The notes under the pieces were generated by a model. It had not been told where the DNA came from and searched no databases. It worked only from the letters and a program-made list of their open reading frames with translations. The position numbers were made by a program, and so were the translations under genes. Positions 20,002-30,380 of a DNA stretch of 64,000 nt are shown here, one piece after another; positions within the stretch are counted from its first letter, which is position 1; the number at the start of each line of letters is the position of its first letter. The DNA is from Gaetbulibacter saemankumensis DSM 17032 (GTDB lineage: Bacteria > Bacteroidota > Bacteroidia > Flavobacteriales > Flavobacteriaceae). Where the stretch lies: contig NZ_KE384430.1 of the NCBI RefSeq assembly GCF_000425645.1, positions 62,001 to 126,000 of the forward strand. The letters run 5' to 3'.

Positions 20002-21255
20002 ATGGCTTATTTATTTACTTCGGAAAGTGTTTCTGAAGGACACCCGGATAAAGTAGCAGATCAAATTAGTGATGCCTTAATCGACAACTTTTTAGCTTTC
20101 GATAAAGAATCGAAAGTAGCTTGTGAAACTCTTGTTACTACCGGACAAGTGATACTAGCAGGTGAAGTTAAATCTCACACCTATTTAGATGTTCAAAAAA
20201 TAGCAAGAGATACTATTAATAAAATTGGTTACACCAAGGGCGAATATATGTTCGACGGTAATTCATGTGGTGTACTTTCGGCAATTCATGAGCAGTCGGA
20301 CGATATTAATCGTGGTGTAGACAGAGGCTCTAAAGAAGAACAAGGTGCTGGAGACCAAGGAATGATGTTTGGTTATGCAACCAACGAAACGGAAAACTTT
20401 ATGCCTCTCGCTTTAGATTTATCACACTTACTTTTAATTGAATTGGCAGCATTACGTCGTGAAAATAATGAAATTACTTATTTAAGGCCGGACTCTAAAA
20501 GCCAGGTAACCATAGAATATAGCGATGATAATGTACCTCAACGCATCGACTCTATAGTTATCTCAACTCAGCACGACGATTTCGCTGATGAAAACACAAT
20601 GCTTAACAAAATTAGAGAGGATATTATTACTATATTGATTCCTCGTGTTATAGCCAAATTACCTGAGTCACTTCAAGTTTTATTTAACGACGACATTAAA
20701 TACCATATTAATCCAACCGGGAAATTTGTAATCGGAGGGCCTCATGGAGATACTGGATTAACAGGACGTAAAATTATTGTAGACACATACGGGGGCAAGG
20801 GAGCTCACGGTGGTGGTGCTTTTTCAGGAAAAGACCCAAGTAAAGTAGACCGAAGTGCTGCTTACGCTACAAGACATATTGCTAAAAACTTAGTAGCGGC
20901 AGGTGTTGCAGATGAAGTTTTAGTACAAGTAAGTTATGCAATTGGCGTAGTAGAACCTATGGGGATTTTTATAAATACTTATGGAACCTGTCCTTTTAAT
21001 ATGACCGATGGTGAAATTGCTCAAAAAGTATCTGAAATATTCGACATGCGACCATTCGCCATCGAAGAGCGTTTAAAATTAAGAGCGCCTATTTACAGTG
21101 AAACTGCTGCTTACGGACACATGGGTAGAGCCAATGAAATAGTAACAAAATCATTTAGTCAGCCAAACGGAGAAAGCATTACTCTAGATGTAGAATTATT
21201 TACATGGGAGAAACTAGATTATGTTGATAAAGTAAAAGCTGCATTTGACCTTTAA
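20002..21255 (+). CDS. metK: S-adenosylmethionine synthetase
   Basis: Cytosolic enzyme making SAM from methionine and ATP. The protein is 417 aa, slightly longer than the 385-400 usual. Family signatures are [19 protein letters not shown] (residues 7-25), the [12 protein letters not shown] hexapeptide region and the phosphate-binding [19 protein letters not shown]. The gene is alone on its transcript, with a SAM-II-like element before it and a strong terminator after it. It is divergent from the ilv operon. Confidence 0.96.
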   Translation: MAYLFTSESVSEGHPDKVADQISDALIDNFLAFDKESKVACETLVTTGQVILAGEVKSHTYLDVQKIARDTINKIGYTKGEYMFDGNSCGVLSAIHEQSDDINRGVDRGSKEEQGAGDQGMMFGYATNETENFMPLALDLSHLLLIELAALRRENNEITYLRPDSKSQVTIEYSDDNVPQRIDSIVISTQHDDFADENTMLNKIREDIITILIPRVIAKLPESLQVLFNDDIKYHINPTGKFVIGGPHGDTGLTGRKIIVDTYGGKGAHGGGAFSGKDPSKVDRSAAYATRHIAKNLVAAGVADEVLVQVSYAIGVVEPMGIFINTYGTCPFNMTDGEIAQKVSEIFDMRPFAIEERLKLRAPIYSETAAYGHMGRANEIVTKSFSQPNGESITLDVELFTWEKLDYVDKVKAAFDL

Positions 21256-21280
21256 ATAAAGGTAATTTTATTCCATAACA

Positions 21281-21315
21281 ACAAAACGCCTCATAAAAAT
21301 TATGAGGCGTTTTGT
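21281..21315 (+). terminator. metK terminator
   Basis: A 15-bp perfect stem, ACAAAACGCCTCATA / TATGAGGCGTTTTGT, with a five-base loop, followed by TTTT. It lies 25 bases after the metK stop. Confidence 0.85.
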
Positions 21316-21349
21316 TTTAACCAGTTATGAATACTTAATTCTATATATG

Positions 21350-21373
21350 AAAAAAGCCTGCATTTATGCAGGC
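21350..21373 (-). terminator. Terminator after tRNA-Tyr
   Basis: On the minus strand GCCTGCA-taaa-TGCAGGC is followed by six T. It begins 10 bases after the tRNA 3' CCA and ends the tRNA transcript. Confidence 0.85.
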
Positions 21374-21383
21374 TTCTCTTTTT

Positions 21384-21468
<85 letters not shown>

Positions 21469-21632
21469 AAAACCGGGTGCAAATATATCATAGTTTACTT
21501 ATTCTGCAAAATAAATTTTCAGCTATTTTTAGTTAAAAAAGATAACCCTTTAATAATTAACCCTATCCCTAAACTTCAATTTTTAAAACGTATAAGTTTT
21601 CAGTACTATATTAGTAAGAAAACAACAATTCA

Positions 21633-22439
21633 TCAATTTCTACGATCTTCTCTCAAATTGCTACGCATTTCACTTAACTTTTCTTTCATCATAGCCTCGA
21701 AATCTGATTTTGAAACTTCCTTTCCTTTTGAGGGTCTTTCAATTGCCATCTTATCTTCAGAATTGATAATTAATTTAGTACAGAATATAGTGGTTCTATC
21801 TGTGTTTAATTCTAATATTAAGCCAGGTAAGCCCCAATAATCACCGGGCCCTTGATTCACTGGAACTTGTAATGTATACCACACGACTATTTCTATTTCT
21901 TTAGTTTGTTCCGCTTCGGATTTATCACGCGATGGTCTTCCAAAACCAAAAGCTCTAGCAGGAACACTTTTCGTAGTTGTCGCTTTAAAACACATATAAT
22001 CACCAATCTGTTTGGTTTCCCCAAGCATTTTCCAGTTGTAGTTTGGCAGACTGTCCTTGATTAAAAATTTTTTACCTAATAACACCTGCTCCTGTAACAA
22101 CAATTCTTCTTTAATATTTTTATAATGAGGTCCACTGGTCATTTCCAACATCATCCTAAACCGTCCACCTCTCCAGGTATTAGGTTTTTCTTCTTCTGCA
22201 TATATGGATTCTGTTTGATTAAAGGTTAATACAAAAGATTTTTCAAAGTTCGATCGCATTCTCTCCGCCATTTCTCTCTTTCTCGCCTCACTCATATTAT
22301 CTCTACCAAAATTCTCCATATCGAAAGATGTTTTTGAATCATAATATGCCTGACCTTGAATCTCCTTCTGAGCAAAACATAATACAGTACAAAGGAGTAA
22401 TAAATATTTTATGTTTTGTTTTAAAATTTTAATAAGCAT
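21633..22439 (-). CDS. GLPGLI family exported protein
   Basis: A 268-aa protein with an N-terminal signal peptide (hydrophobic residues 8-23, then FAQKEIQGQAYY). The central motif YWGLPGLILELN, about residues 201-212, defines the Bacteroidota-specific GLPGLI family. The start of the mature part (GQAYYDSKTS) and the sequence EIEIVVWYT also fit. Family members are secreted or outer-membrane-associated and of unknown function. The gene stands alone; the intergenic regions on both sides are AT-rich. Confidence 0.85.
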   Translation of the reverse strand: MLIKILKQNIKYLLLLCTVLCFAQKEIQGQAYYDSKTSFDMENFGRDNMSEARKREMAERMRSNFEKSFVLTFNQTESIYAEEEKPNTWRGGRFRMMLEMTSGPHYKNIKEELLLQEQVLLGKKFLIKDSLPNYNWKMLGETKQIGDYMCFKATTTKSVPARAFGFGRPSRDKSEAEQTKEIEIVVWYTLQVPVNQGPGDYWGLPGLILELNTDRTTIFCTKLIINSEDKMAIERPSKGKEVSKSDFEAMMKEKLSEMRSNLREDRRN

Positions 22440-22643
22440 AAGTTTTGTAATTTAATAGTTTTTATTTTTTACGACCTTTACAATACTCCTTGATTTTAGA
22501 CTGTAATTATATTAAAAAGTTTAACCTAAAATATATTTATACGATTACATCCTAGCATTATTTTTTTTTAATCTTAATTAGGACACTAATTGTATTTATA
22601 GTTTTGCTACATAACTAAAGGTTTTTTGTAATTTGCGATAACC

Positions 22644-23432
22644 ATGAAACATTTTTTATATATCGTTACATTTATACTGTTTTCAACTAATACGCAAGAT
22701 AAGCTTAAAATCACACTAGTTAAACAAATCGATTTAGAAGCTAATACCTTAGTAAGTGTTGATGCTTTTAATACTATTTTCTACATATCCGAAAATGTCT
22801 TATTTAAAAGAAAAAATGATTCTAAAGGTATCGATATCGGTTACAACAATTTTCAATTAGGCGACATAAGTTCTGTAAACACGTTTAACTCTTTAAAAAT
22901 AAATGTTTTTTATCGCGATTTTAATACAGCCATTATTCTTGACAATCGGCTCGCCGAAATGTTTAAAATCGATTTCAACACCATCACGCCGTATAAGAAT
23001 GTCTCACATATTACAACTGGATTTGATAATACCATCTGGGTTTTTAATCAAAATAACCAACAATTAGAACTTTTCGATTATAAAACTAAAACTACAAGAG
23101 CACAAACCCTCCCCATTAAAAGCAAGGTTTTAGACTTAAAAAGCAACTACAACAATTGCATATTACTTACCGAAGATTATATTTATGTTTATAATTATTT
23201 TGGAAGCCTAATCAAGAAACTAAACAATACCGGTTTTACTGAATTTTATGAAAATCAAGGAAACTTAGTCTTAAAAAAAGAAGACTCGTTATTTTTCTAT
23301 GATAATTCTACAGATGAAATATCAAAAATAGAAGTACCGAATTTATCTATAGATCAGTTTTTTGTAACCAACGAAACCTTGTATATTTACGATAAAGAAA
23401 CCATATACGAATACCAAATCAAAACAAACTAA
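22644..23432 (+). CDS. Predicted periplasmic beta-propeller-like protein
   Basis: 262-aa protein with a short signal peptide (MKHFLYIVTFILFSTNTQ). The rest is made of repeated beta-strand-rich blocks with aromatic and Asn/Asp turns, for example TGFDNTIWVFNQNNQQLELF and LFFYDNSTDEI, resembling a propeller of about six blades. No catalytic motif is seen and the function is unknown. It is four bases upstream of a deoxynucleoside kinase, so it is the first gene of a three-gene transcript. Confidence 0.6.
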   Translation: MKHFLYIVTFILFSTNTQDKLKITLVKQIDLEANTLVSVDAFNTIFYISENVLFKRKNDSKGIDIGYNNFQLGDISSVNTFNSLKINVFYRDFNTAIILDNRLAEMFKIDFNTITPYKNVSHITTGFDNTIWVFNQNNQQLELFDYKTKTTRAQTLPIKSKVLDLKSNYNNCILLTEDYIYVYNYFGSLIKKLNNTGFTEFYENQGNLVLKKEDSLFFYDNSTDEISKIEVPNLSIDQFFVTNETLYIYDKETIYEYQIKTN

Positions 23433-23436
23433 CACT

Positions 23437-24051
23437 ATGCATATTGCCATTGCGGGAAATATTGGTGCTGGAAAAACTACACTTACAAAACTATTGTCCA
23501 AGCATTATCAGTGGGAAGCTCAACTGGAAGACGTTGTTGATAATCCATATCTTGATGATTTTTATAACCAAATGGAACGCTGGAGTTTCAACCTTCAGGT
23601 ATATTTTTTAAATAGTCGATTTCGTCAAGTTTTACAGATACATCAAAGTGGTAAAGATATCATTCAGGACAGAACCATTTACGAAGACGCTCATATTTTT
23701 GCACCCAATCTACATGCTATGGGGCTTATGACCAATCGTGATTTTGAAAACTACCGTGCCTTATTTGAGTTAATGGAATCACTAGTTAAAGGCCCTGATG
23801 TTCTTATTTACCTAAGAAGCTCGATACCTAATCTGGTATCTCAAATTCATAAACGTGGGCGAGAATACGAAAACTCTATAAGTATTGATTACTTAAGTCG
23901 CCTAAATGAACGTTACGAAGCATGGATTCATGATTACAACAAAGGCAAATTATTAATTATTGATGTAGACAAACTAGATTTTGTAGATAACCCTGAAGAT
24001 CTGGGAAGTATAATAAACACGATTGATGCTGAAATTAACGGCTTGTTTTAA
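23437..24051 (+). CDS. Deoxynucleoside kinase
   Basis: Cytosolic salvage kinase phosphorylating deoxynucleosides. The protein is 204 aa. The P-loop GNIGAGKTTLTK is at residues 7-18, and the family DR(T/S) motif in QDRTIYEDAHIF and the lid-type arginines in HKRGREYE are visible. This fits the dNK/dCK/dGK family; nucleobase preference cannot be read. It overlaps nothing but is only 4 bases after the propeller gene and 12 before the hydroxylase gene. Confidence 0.88.
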   Translation: MHIAIAGNIGAGKTTLTKLLSKHYQWEAQLEDVVDNPYLDDFYNQMERWSFNLQVYFLNSRFRQVLQIHQSGKDIIQDRTIYEDAHIFAPNLHAMGLMTNRDFENYRALFELMESLVKGPDVLIYLRSSIPNLVSQIHKRGREYENSISIDYLSRLNERYEAWIHDYNKGKLLIIDVDKLDFVDNPEDLGSIINTIDAEINGLF

Positions 24052-24063
24052 ACTTATATCATT

Positions 24064-24735
24064 ATGGAATCAACTAACGCAGAATCAACCAAATTAAAAC
24101 GACCTAAGCACAAGGGGTCTCCACAATTATTTGACAATCCATTATTAGAAAAGCTTACCCATACTCATATTTCTTTTCCTCTTATAATTTTCTCCGTAAT
24201 TGCAGCTGCTTTAATATACTACGGGATTATAGAAAAGGGATTTAAAACCCCCGAAATGATACTTTTATTCTTTGCCGGGTTTATATTTTTTACTTTTATT
24301 GAATATATCGCGCATCGGTATTTATATCATATCCCAGCAACAACCGAACGCCGAAAAAAGATAGCTTATACCATGCATGGTGTTCATCATGACTACCCTA
24401 AAGATAAATCAAGATTAGCCATGCCTCCATTATTAAGCTTGATAATCGCTACGGTATTTTTTATTATTTACCGTGTTATTTTAGGTGATTATGCCTTCGG
24501 TTTTTTGGCAGGGTTTTTAATGGGCTATGCGACCTATTTAGCTGTACACTATTCCATTCATGCTTTTAGAGTTCCCAAAAATATACTGAAACATTTATGG
24601 TATCACCACAGTATTCATCATTATAGAGAGACCGACAGAGCTTTTGGAGTTTCATCACCTTTGTGGGATGTTATTTTTAGAACCATGCCAAGAAAATATT
24701 TGAAAGAAGAAAACAGTAAAATTCAAGATGTATAA
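24064..24735 (+). CDS. Fatty acid hydroxylase superfamily (di-iron) membrane enzyme
   Basis: 223-aa integral membrane protein with about four hydrophobic segments. It carries the histidine boxes of the fatty acid hydroxylase/sterol desaturase superfamily: HRYLYH, HGVHHDYP, HYSIH and HHSIHHY, which bind a di-iron centre. The short length and YHIPATTERRKK context are similar to fatty acid 2-hydroxylases, so a role in making hydroxy fatty acids of sphingolipids or sulphonolipids is plausible but inferred. Last gene of the plus-strand operon, ending at a strong terminator. Confidence 0.82.
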   Translation: MESTNAESTKLKRPKHKGSPQLFDNPLLEKLTHTHISFPLIIFSVIAAALIYYGIIEKGFKTPEMILLFFAGFIFFTFIEYIAHRYLYHIPATTERRKKIAYTMHGVHHDYPKDKSRLAMPPLLSLIIATVFFIIYRVILGDYAFGFLAGFLMGYATYLAVHYSIHAFRVPKNILKHLWYHHSIHHYRETDRAFGVSSPLWDVIFRTMPRKYLKEENSKIQDV

Positions 24736-24765
24736 AAAAAGGTCGCCAAATGGCGACCTTTTTTT
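24734..24765 (+). terminator. Bidirectional terminator between converging genes
   Basis: GGTCGCCA-aa-TGGCGACC flanked by seven A on the left and seven T on the right. It can terminate both the hydroxylase transcript and the converging membrane pyrophosphatase transcript. Confidence 0.85.
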
Positions 24766-24783
24766 ATGTTTAAATCATAAACC

Positions 24784-27171
24784 CTATTCTGTGCGTTTTA
24801 TTACTTTCTCAATTTGAATATGATTTTCTGAATCCGCTTTAGCTTGTAAACTTTCAATACGAGCTTCCACATCTGCTTTTAGTCCTTCAATTGTTTCGTA
24901 ACTTGTTTCACTTGCTCCATTTTGCTCGGTTACTGTTTTAATAACGGCTTTTACTGTGCCGTCTGCATTTTCAGTCATTTCTACATTTACATTTTGAAGA
25001 ACTTCAATCAACTCAGGTGTACTCCCCTCAACATAAGCCATTACAGAGTCTGAAGAGTTTGCAATACTTGGTGCGATAACTAAAGCAACCACCGACATTA
25101 ACTTTAAAAGTATATTTAAAGATGGTCCAGAGGTATCTTTAAACGGATCACCAACCGTATCACCTACTACAGCGGCTTTATGTGCATCGGAACCTTTTCG
25201 TCCTTGCTCTTCAATGGTTTTCTTAGCATTATCCCAGGCCCCACCGGCATTCGATTGAAAAATAGCCATAAGCACACCACAGGTAGTAACACCCGCTAAT
25301 AATCCACCTAACATTTCAGGTGTACCAATAAATCCTACTGCAACTGGCACAGCAATTGCTAATAACCCTGGAAATACCATTTCCTTGATAGACGCTTTAG
25401 TTGAGATATCCACACATTTATCATATTCAGCATAACCATCGGCAGCATCAAATATCTTTCTATCAGCTTCACTTGCCTTCGTCATATCAGAATCATACTT
25501 GCGCATCACTTCTAAGGCTGCTTTTAACTGAGGAATATCTCGGAATTGTCTACGAACCTCCTCAATCATAGCCATGGCTGCCCGCCCAACAGCATTCATA
25601 GATAAAGCTGAAAAAACAAATGGTAACATACCTCCTACCAATAATCCAGCCATAATATCTGGTTTGGACACATCAATAGCCGTTACATTAGCCGTTTTCA
25701 TAAAAGCAGCAAACAAGGCCAATGCAGTAAGCGCAGCCGAAGCAATAGCAAACCCTTTTCCTATTGCAGCCGTCGTATTACCTACCGCATCTAATTTATC
25801 TGTACGCTCACGTACTTCACTAGGTAATTCTGCCATTTCAGCAATACCTCCCGCATTATCGGAAATTGGTCCATAAGCATCAACCGCCAACTGAATTCCT
25901 GTATTAGCTAACATTCCAACCGCTGCAATAGCAATACCGTATAAGCCAGCAAAATGATGTGATACTAATATCGCGGCTGCAATTAAGATAATGGGAATAG
26001 CTGTAGACATCATCCCGATACCTAAACCTGCAATAATATTGGTAGCTGATCCTGTTTCAGATTGTTTTACTATAGAATTAACCGGTGGTTTTCCTGTTCC
26101 CGTATAATACTCTGTTACTTTCCCTACTGCCAAACCAGCAACCAAACCGGCAATTACCGCTATAAATACACCCAATGGACCGCTAGGCAAACCTTCGGTA
26201 CTAGATGGTATCAATTCATAAATAATAAAGTAAGAAGCAACAACCATAAGCCCTGCAGAACCAAACTCACCTATATTTAAAGCTGTTTGAGGATTACCAC
26301 CATCTTTTACCTTTACAAAAAAGGTTCCTATAATAGACATCACGATTCCAATAGCAGCCAGTACCAGTGGCAAATATACGGCACCTAAACCATTTGCTAT
26401 TCCCGGAGTTATAACAAAGGCACCAAGAACCATGGTCCCTATAATTGACCCCACATAGGACTCAAATAAATCGGCTCCCATACCTGCAACATCTCCAACA
26501 TTATCACCTACGTTATCGGCTATAGTAGCCGGATTTAAAGGGTGATCCTCTGGAATACCAGCTTCAACCTTTCCAACCAAATCGGCACCCACATCGGCCG
26601 CTTTGGTATAAATTCCACCTCCAACACGAGCAAATAAAGCTATAGAAGAAGCTCCTAAAGAAAATCCAGAAAGCACATTTAGTACTTCACTTATTCCCCA
26701 GCCCATTTCACTGTAAATCATAAAGAGACTACTTAGGCCAAGAACACCTAAACCAACAACTCCTAACCCCATAACAGCTCCTCCGGCAAAAGCCACTTCT
26801 AAGGCCTTTCCTAAAGATGTTCTTGCTGCACTGGTAGTCCTTACATTGGCTTTGGTGGCTACCTTCATACCAATAAATCCTGCCAATGCCGAACAAATAG
26901 CTCCAACAATAAACGAAATAGCCACAACCCCATTAGAACCTGCTTCACTTGCCCCTTTGAAATATAACAGAATAGCGACGGCAATAACGAAGATTGATAA
27001 AATTTTATATTCAGCTTTTAAGAAAGACATGGCTCCATCGGCAATATTTTTGGCAATTTTTATCATTTTCTCATTGCCTTGATCTTGTTTAGACACCCAT
27101 GCACTTTTCACAAATACAAACGCTAATCCGAGCACCCCGAAAAGCGGTAACATTTTCAATATTAATTCCAT
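24784..27171 (-). CDS. hppA: Membrane ion-pumping pyrophosphatase, K+-dependent type
   Basis: Integral membrane enzyme that couples pyrophosphate hydrolysis to Na+ and/or H+ export. The protein is 795 aa with about 16 membrane segments. Catalytic signatures include [11 protein letters not shown] (193-203), [10 protein letters not shown] (218-227) and [19 protein letters not shown] (464-469) carries Ala where K+-independent enzymes have Lys, which predicts K+ dependence. The last 90 or so residues are a hydrophilic, Glu-rich extension beyond the usual final membrane segment. The soluble pyrophosphatase gene lies directly upstream on the same strand but is separated by a terminator. Confidence 0.92.
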   Translation of the reverse strand: MELILKMLPLFGVLGLAFVFVKSAWVSKQDQGNEKMIKIAKNIADGAMSFLKAEYKILSIFVIAVAILLYFKGASEAGSNGVVAISFIVGAICSALAGFIGMKVATKANVRTTSAARTSLGKALEVAFAGGAVMGLGVVGLGVLGLSSLFMIYSEMGWGISEVLNVLSGFSLGASSIALFARVGGGIYTKAADVGADLVGKVEAGIPEDHPLNPATIADNVGDNVGDVAGMGADLFESYVGSIIGTMVLGAFVITPGIANGLGAVYLPLVLAAIGIVMSIIGTFFVKVKDGGNPQTALNIGEFGSAGLMVVASYFIIYELIPSSTEGLPSGPLGVFIAVIAGLVAGLAVGKVTEYYTGTGKPPVNSIVKQSETGSATNIIAGLGIGMMSTAIPIILIAAAILVSHHFAGLYGIAIAAVGMLANTGIQLAVDAYGPISDNAGGIAEMAELPSEVRERTDKLDAVGNTTAAIGKGFAIASAALTALALFAAFMKTANVTAIDVSKPDIMAGLLVGGMLPFVFSALSMNAVGRAAMAMIEEVRRQFRDIPQLKAALEVMRKYDSDMTKASEADRKIFDAADGYAEYDKCVDISTKASIKEMVFPGLLAIAVPVAVGFIGTPEMLGGLLAGVTTCGVLMAIFQSNAGGAWDNAKKTIEEQGRKGSDAHKAAVVGDTVGDPFKDTSGPSLNILLKLMSVVALVIAPSIANSSDSVMAYVEGSTPELIEVLQNVNVEMTENADGTVKAVIKTVTEQNGASETSYETIEGLKADVEARIESLQAKADSENHIQIEKVIKRTE

Positions 27172-27233
27172 ATTAAATTAGTTGGTTAAAATTATTTTTT
27201 TTATTCTGCTAAAAATAGGAAAATATAAGTGAT

Positions 27234-27264
27234 AAAAAAAACCATCCTAAAATTAGAATGGTTT
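27234..27264 (-). terminator. Terminator after soluble pyrophosphatase
   Basis: On the minus strand the stem AAACCAT-x-CTAA / TTAG-x-ATGGTTT with one mismatch is followed by a T run. It would end the ppa transcript before hppA. Confidence 0.75.
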
Positions 27265-27298
27265 AAAATTTTGAAGATATTTTTAAGAATACATCAAC

Positions 27299-27826
27299 CT
27301 ATATTGTAAACGTGCGTTTCTTTTTATGATCGCTTTCTTCGTAGCGTTTCACACATTGGTGATAAATCTCGATAGCTTCTTGGGCATTACCCCATCCACC
27401 AACATCAACTTTCTTTTTCTCTAAGTCTTTATAAACTTGGAAAAAGTGTTCAATTTCTTTTAAACGGTGTGGATTTAAGTCACTTATATCCTTATTGTTG
27501 CTCCAAATTGGATCTGATACTGGTACACAGATTATTTTCTCATCTGGTCCCTTTTCATCAGCCATATGGAATACACCTATTGGCCTTACTTCCATTACTA
27601 CCATTGGATAAGTTGGTTGATGACCTAACACTAATACATCCAGTGGATCTTGATCTAAAGCCAAAGTTTCAGGAATAAAACCATAATCACCCGGATACAT
27701 CATTGATGAAAACAACATACGATCAAAACGTATTTTATGTAATGTAAAATCGTATTCGTATTTATTTCTACTACCCTTTGGTATTTCTATTAAAACATCA
27801 AATGTTACTGGTTGTTCCTTGCTCAT
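27299..27826 (-). CDS. ppa: Soluble inorganic pyrophosphatase (family I)
   Basis: Cytosolic Mg-dependent enzyme hydrolysing pyrophosphate. The protein is 175 aa, usual for bacterial family I. Visible signatures are EIPKGSRNKYEYD near residue 13 and the metal-binding DQDPLDVLVLG (Asp-x-Asp-Pro-x-Asp). YPGDYGFIPETL also matches. The promoter on the minus strand is one of the best in the window. It pairs with the membrane pyrophosphatase next door, so the cell can either waste or conserve pyrophosphate energy. Confidence 0.95.
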   Translation of the reverse strand: MSKEQPVTFDVLIEIPKGSRNKYEYDFTLHKIRFDRMLFSSMMYPGDYGFIPETLALDQDPLDVLVLGHQPTYPMVVMEVRPIGVFHMADEKGPDEKIICVPVSDPIWSNNKDISDLNPHRLKEIEHFFQVYKDLEKKKVDVGGWGNAQEAIEIYHQCVKRYEESDHKKKRTFTI

Positions 27827-27847
27827 TATAATTTTTATTTAAGACCG

Positions 27848-27878
27848 CAAATGTACTGAAGAGTAAGAGATTTAACAA
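27848..27878 (-). promoter_or_regulatory. ppa promoter
   Basis: On the minus strand TTG (27878-27876) and TACATTTG (27855-27848) are separated by 20 bases, an exact match to the flavobacterial TTG-N17-23-TAnnTTTG pattern. The expected transcript start leaves a leader of about 15-20 bases before the ppa ATG. Confidence 0.7.
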
Positions 27879-28003
27879 CAAATGCTACCTATTTATATTT
27901 TAATTTTATACTATATCGTTTAAGAAAAAATCAATCAAGCATAAGCATCTTTCTATTTCTAAATTATTATCTTGTAATTGAATACGTGACTAATTCAATT
28001 TTT

Positions 28004-30229
28004 ATGAGACTTTTTATCATTCTATTATGGACATGTTTCATATGTCCTTTAATGACTGCCCAAAACCAACCTTGGCAAGGTAAATTTGAACCGTTAGACA
28101 ACCTAATACAACCAGCAAACACCTATCGAACGGCAAGTGGTGCTCCAGGTAAAGCCTATTGGCAACAACAAGCTAATTATAAAATTAAGGCAACCCTTGA
28201 CGAAAAGAACAATATACTTTCAGGGGAAGAAACCATTACATACATTAACAACTCTCCGGATATTTTAAATTATGTATGGATTCAATTAGAACAAAATGTA
28301 AATAAAAAAGAAAATGAGAGTTTTGGTGATTTCAATAATAGTTTAATAGATTCTATAACCACACGCCAGATGCAGTTATTAACTCGTGCAAAGGATTTCC
28401 CCGCAGGTTATACTATTAAACATGTTAAAGATAATTCTGACAACCATTTGAAGCACATCATCAATAATACCATGATGAAAGTAACATTAAACACACCATT
28501 AAACCCTGGTGAATCAACAAATATTTCAATTTCTTGGTCTTACCCAATTACCGATAGAAGTATGTTTCTTTTATCAAGAGAAGGCTACGAATATTTCCCC
28601 GAAGATGATAATACTGTATACCTAATTGCCCATTGGTTTCCTAGAATGGCCGTTTATAATGACACTGAAGGTTGGCAAAACAAACAATTTCAACGTTTAG
28701 GTGAATTCGCTTTGGAATTTGGAAATTATGAAGTTGAAATTTCGGTACCTGAAGACCATATTATTGCGTCGACTGGAAGTTTACAAAACCATAATCAGGT
28801 TCTATCTAAAACACAGATAAAACGTTTCGAAGAAGCCAAATCATCCTACAATAAACCCATTCAAATTATTACAAAAGAAGAAGCTGAGGCTAACGAAAAG
28901 ACAAAAGCAACCAAACTAAAAACCTGGAAATTTTCCGCCACCAACGTACGAGATTTTGCTTTTGCTTCTTCTAGAAAATTTATGTGGGATGCTCAGGCTG
29001 TAAACTTACCAACTAATACGGTTATGGCCATGTCTTATTACCCTAAGGAAGGATTACCTGTTTGGCAGGAAGAATCAACAAAAGCTGTTATTCAAGCTCT
29101 AGAAGTGTATTCTGAAGCTACTTTCGATTACCCTTATCCCGTAGCCATTTCTGTTAACACATCAAATGTAGGCATGGAATTTCCGATGATTAGCTTTAAT
29201 GGTGGTCGACCTAAAAATGGGAAAATAAGTGATTTTCAAAAACAAAATATGATTCGGGTAATAATTCATGAAGTAGGACACAATTGGTTTCCTATGATCG
29301 TGAGTTCTGACGAACGCAAATGGATGTGGATGGATGAAGGATTAAACACCTTTTTAGACCAGCGGACTGTTGCCGAAAGATACCCGAATTTCGATTATGT
29401 TACTCCTAAAAACATTGTTCCTTTTATGGATGGTGATAAAAATATTTTACGTCCAATAATGACAACTTCAGACAGTGAATTATTCAGTCAATTTGGTAAT
29501 AATTTCTACAACAAACCTACGGTTGGACTGCAAATGCTACGGAATTCTATTATAGGAAAAGAACTTTTTGACGAGGCTTTTAAAGAATATGCGAACCGAT
29601 GGAAATTCAAACATCCAAATCCGAGTGATTTATTCAGAACGCTGTCTGACGCCACAGCTGCCGATATCGATTGGTTTGTAAGAGGATGGTTTTTTACAAC
29701 CGACCATGTAGACATGGAATTAAGCAATGTAAGATGGTTTAAAGTAGATGAAGAAAACACCAATATTGAAGACAAGCTACTAAAATATCAAACTAAAATT
29801 AACACGAAAACAAAGGGTTCACAAGCTAATGCCAAAGATTTCTCGAATGGCCCAGAAATTATAACCATGACCGATACACCCGATAGTCATTACGGAGGAT
29901 TCCTGTCTCGTATCAACGAAAAAGACATGAGAAAGAGCCTCTCTGGAAAAAATCTTTACGAATTAACCATTAAAAATCTTGGCGGTCTTGTTATGCCTGT
30001 CACCATAGAATGGAATTTTACAGATGGCACCTCTGAAATTGAAACCTTACCTGCTCAAATATGGAGATTCGATGAATACCAAGTCACAAAAACCTTTATA
30101 AAAAACAAAGAAGTTTCAAGTATTAACTTAGACCCTAATTTTGAATTTGCAGATGTTAATATGACTAATAACTCCTTCCCAAAAACAGAAATTCCATCGG
30201 AGTTTGAACAGTTTAAAAAGAAAAACTAA
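28004..30229 (+). CDS. M1 family metallopeptidase (gluzincin aminopeptidase), exported
   Basis: Exported zinc peptidase of 741 aa, probably periplasmic or surface-bound. The zinc site HEVGHNW begins at residue 422, with the third ligand Glu in WMDEGLNTF, giving HExxH-x18-E. The upstream GMEFPMI segment corresponds to the GAMEN substrate-binding loop of the family. ATG at 28004 is chosen over an in-frame GTG 18 bases earlier because it begins a clean signal peptide (MRLFIILLWTCFICPLMTAQ). No lipobox or T9SS domain is seen at the C-terminus. Confidence 0.9.
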   Translation: MRLFIILLWTCFICPLMTAQNQPWQGKFEPLDNLIQPANTYRTASGAPGKAYWQQQANYKIKATLDEKNNILSGEETITYINNSPDILNYVWIQLEQNVNKKENESFGDFNNSLIDSITTRQMQLLTRAKDFPAGYTIKHVKDNSDNHLKHIINNTMMKVTLNTPLNPGESTNISISWSYPITDRSMFLLSREGYEYFPEDDNTVYLIAHWFPRMAVYNDTEGWQNKQFQRLGEFALEFGNYEVEISVPEDHIIASTGSLQNHNQVLSKTQIKRFEEAKSSYNKPIQIITKEEAEANEKTKATKLKTWKFSATNVRDFAFASSRKFMWDAQAVNLPTNTVMAMSYYPKEGLPVWQEESTKAVIQALEVYSEATFDYPYPVAISVNTSNVGMEFPMISFNGGRPKNGKISDFQKQNMIRVIIHEVGHNWFPMIVSSDERKWMWMDEGLNTFLDQRTVAERYPNFDYVTPKNIVPFMDGDKNILRPIMTTSDSELFSQFGNNFYNKPTVGLQMLRNSIIGKELFDEAFKEYANRWKFKHPNPSDLFRTLSDATAADIDWFVRGWFFTTDHVDMELSNVRWFKVDEENTNIEDKLLKYQTKINTKTKGSQANAKDFSNGPEIITMTDTPDSHYGGFLSRINEKDMRKSLSGKNLYELTIKNLGGLVMPVTIEWNFTDGTSEIETLPAQIWRFDEYQVTKTFIKNKEVSSINLDPNFEFADVNMTNNSFPKTEIPSEFEQFKKKN

Positions 30230-30380
30230 GAATTTTATCGAGAGACGAATTGATATTCTTTGTAACTCTGCTGAGAATAAAACGAAAAAATACTATAAAA
30301 AGCTTTACAAAAAAAATTAAAGACTATGAAGATCAATAATTTAAATTAAGCACCAAACAAGTTTAATTTTTAAAATATTT

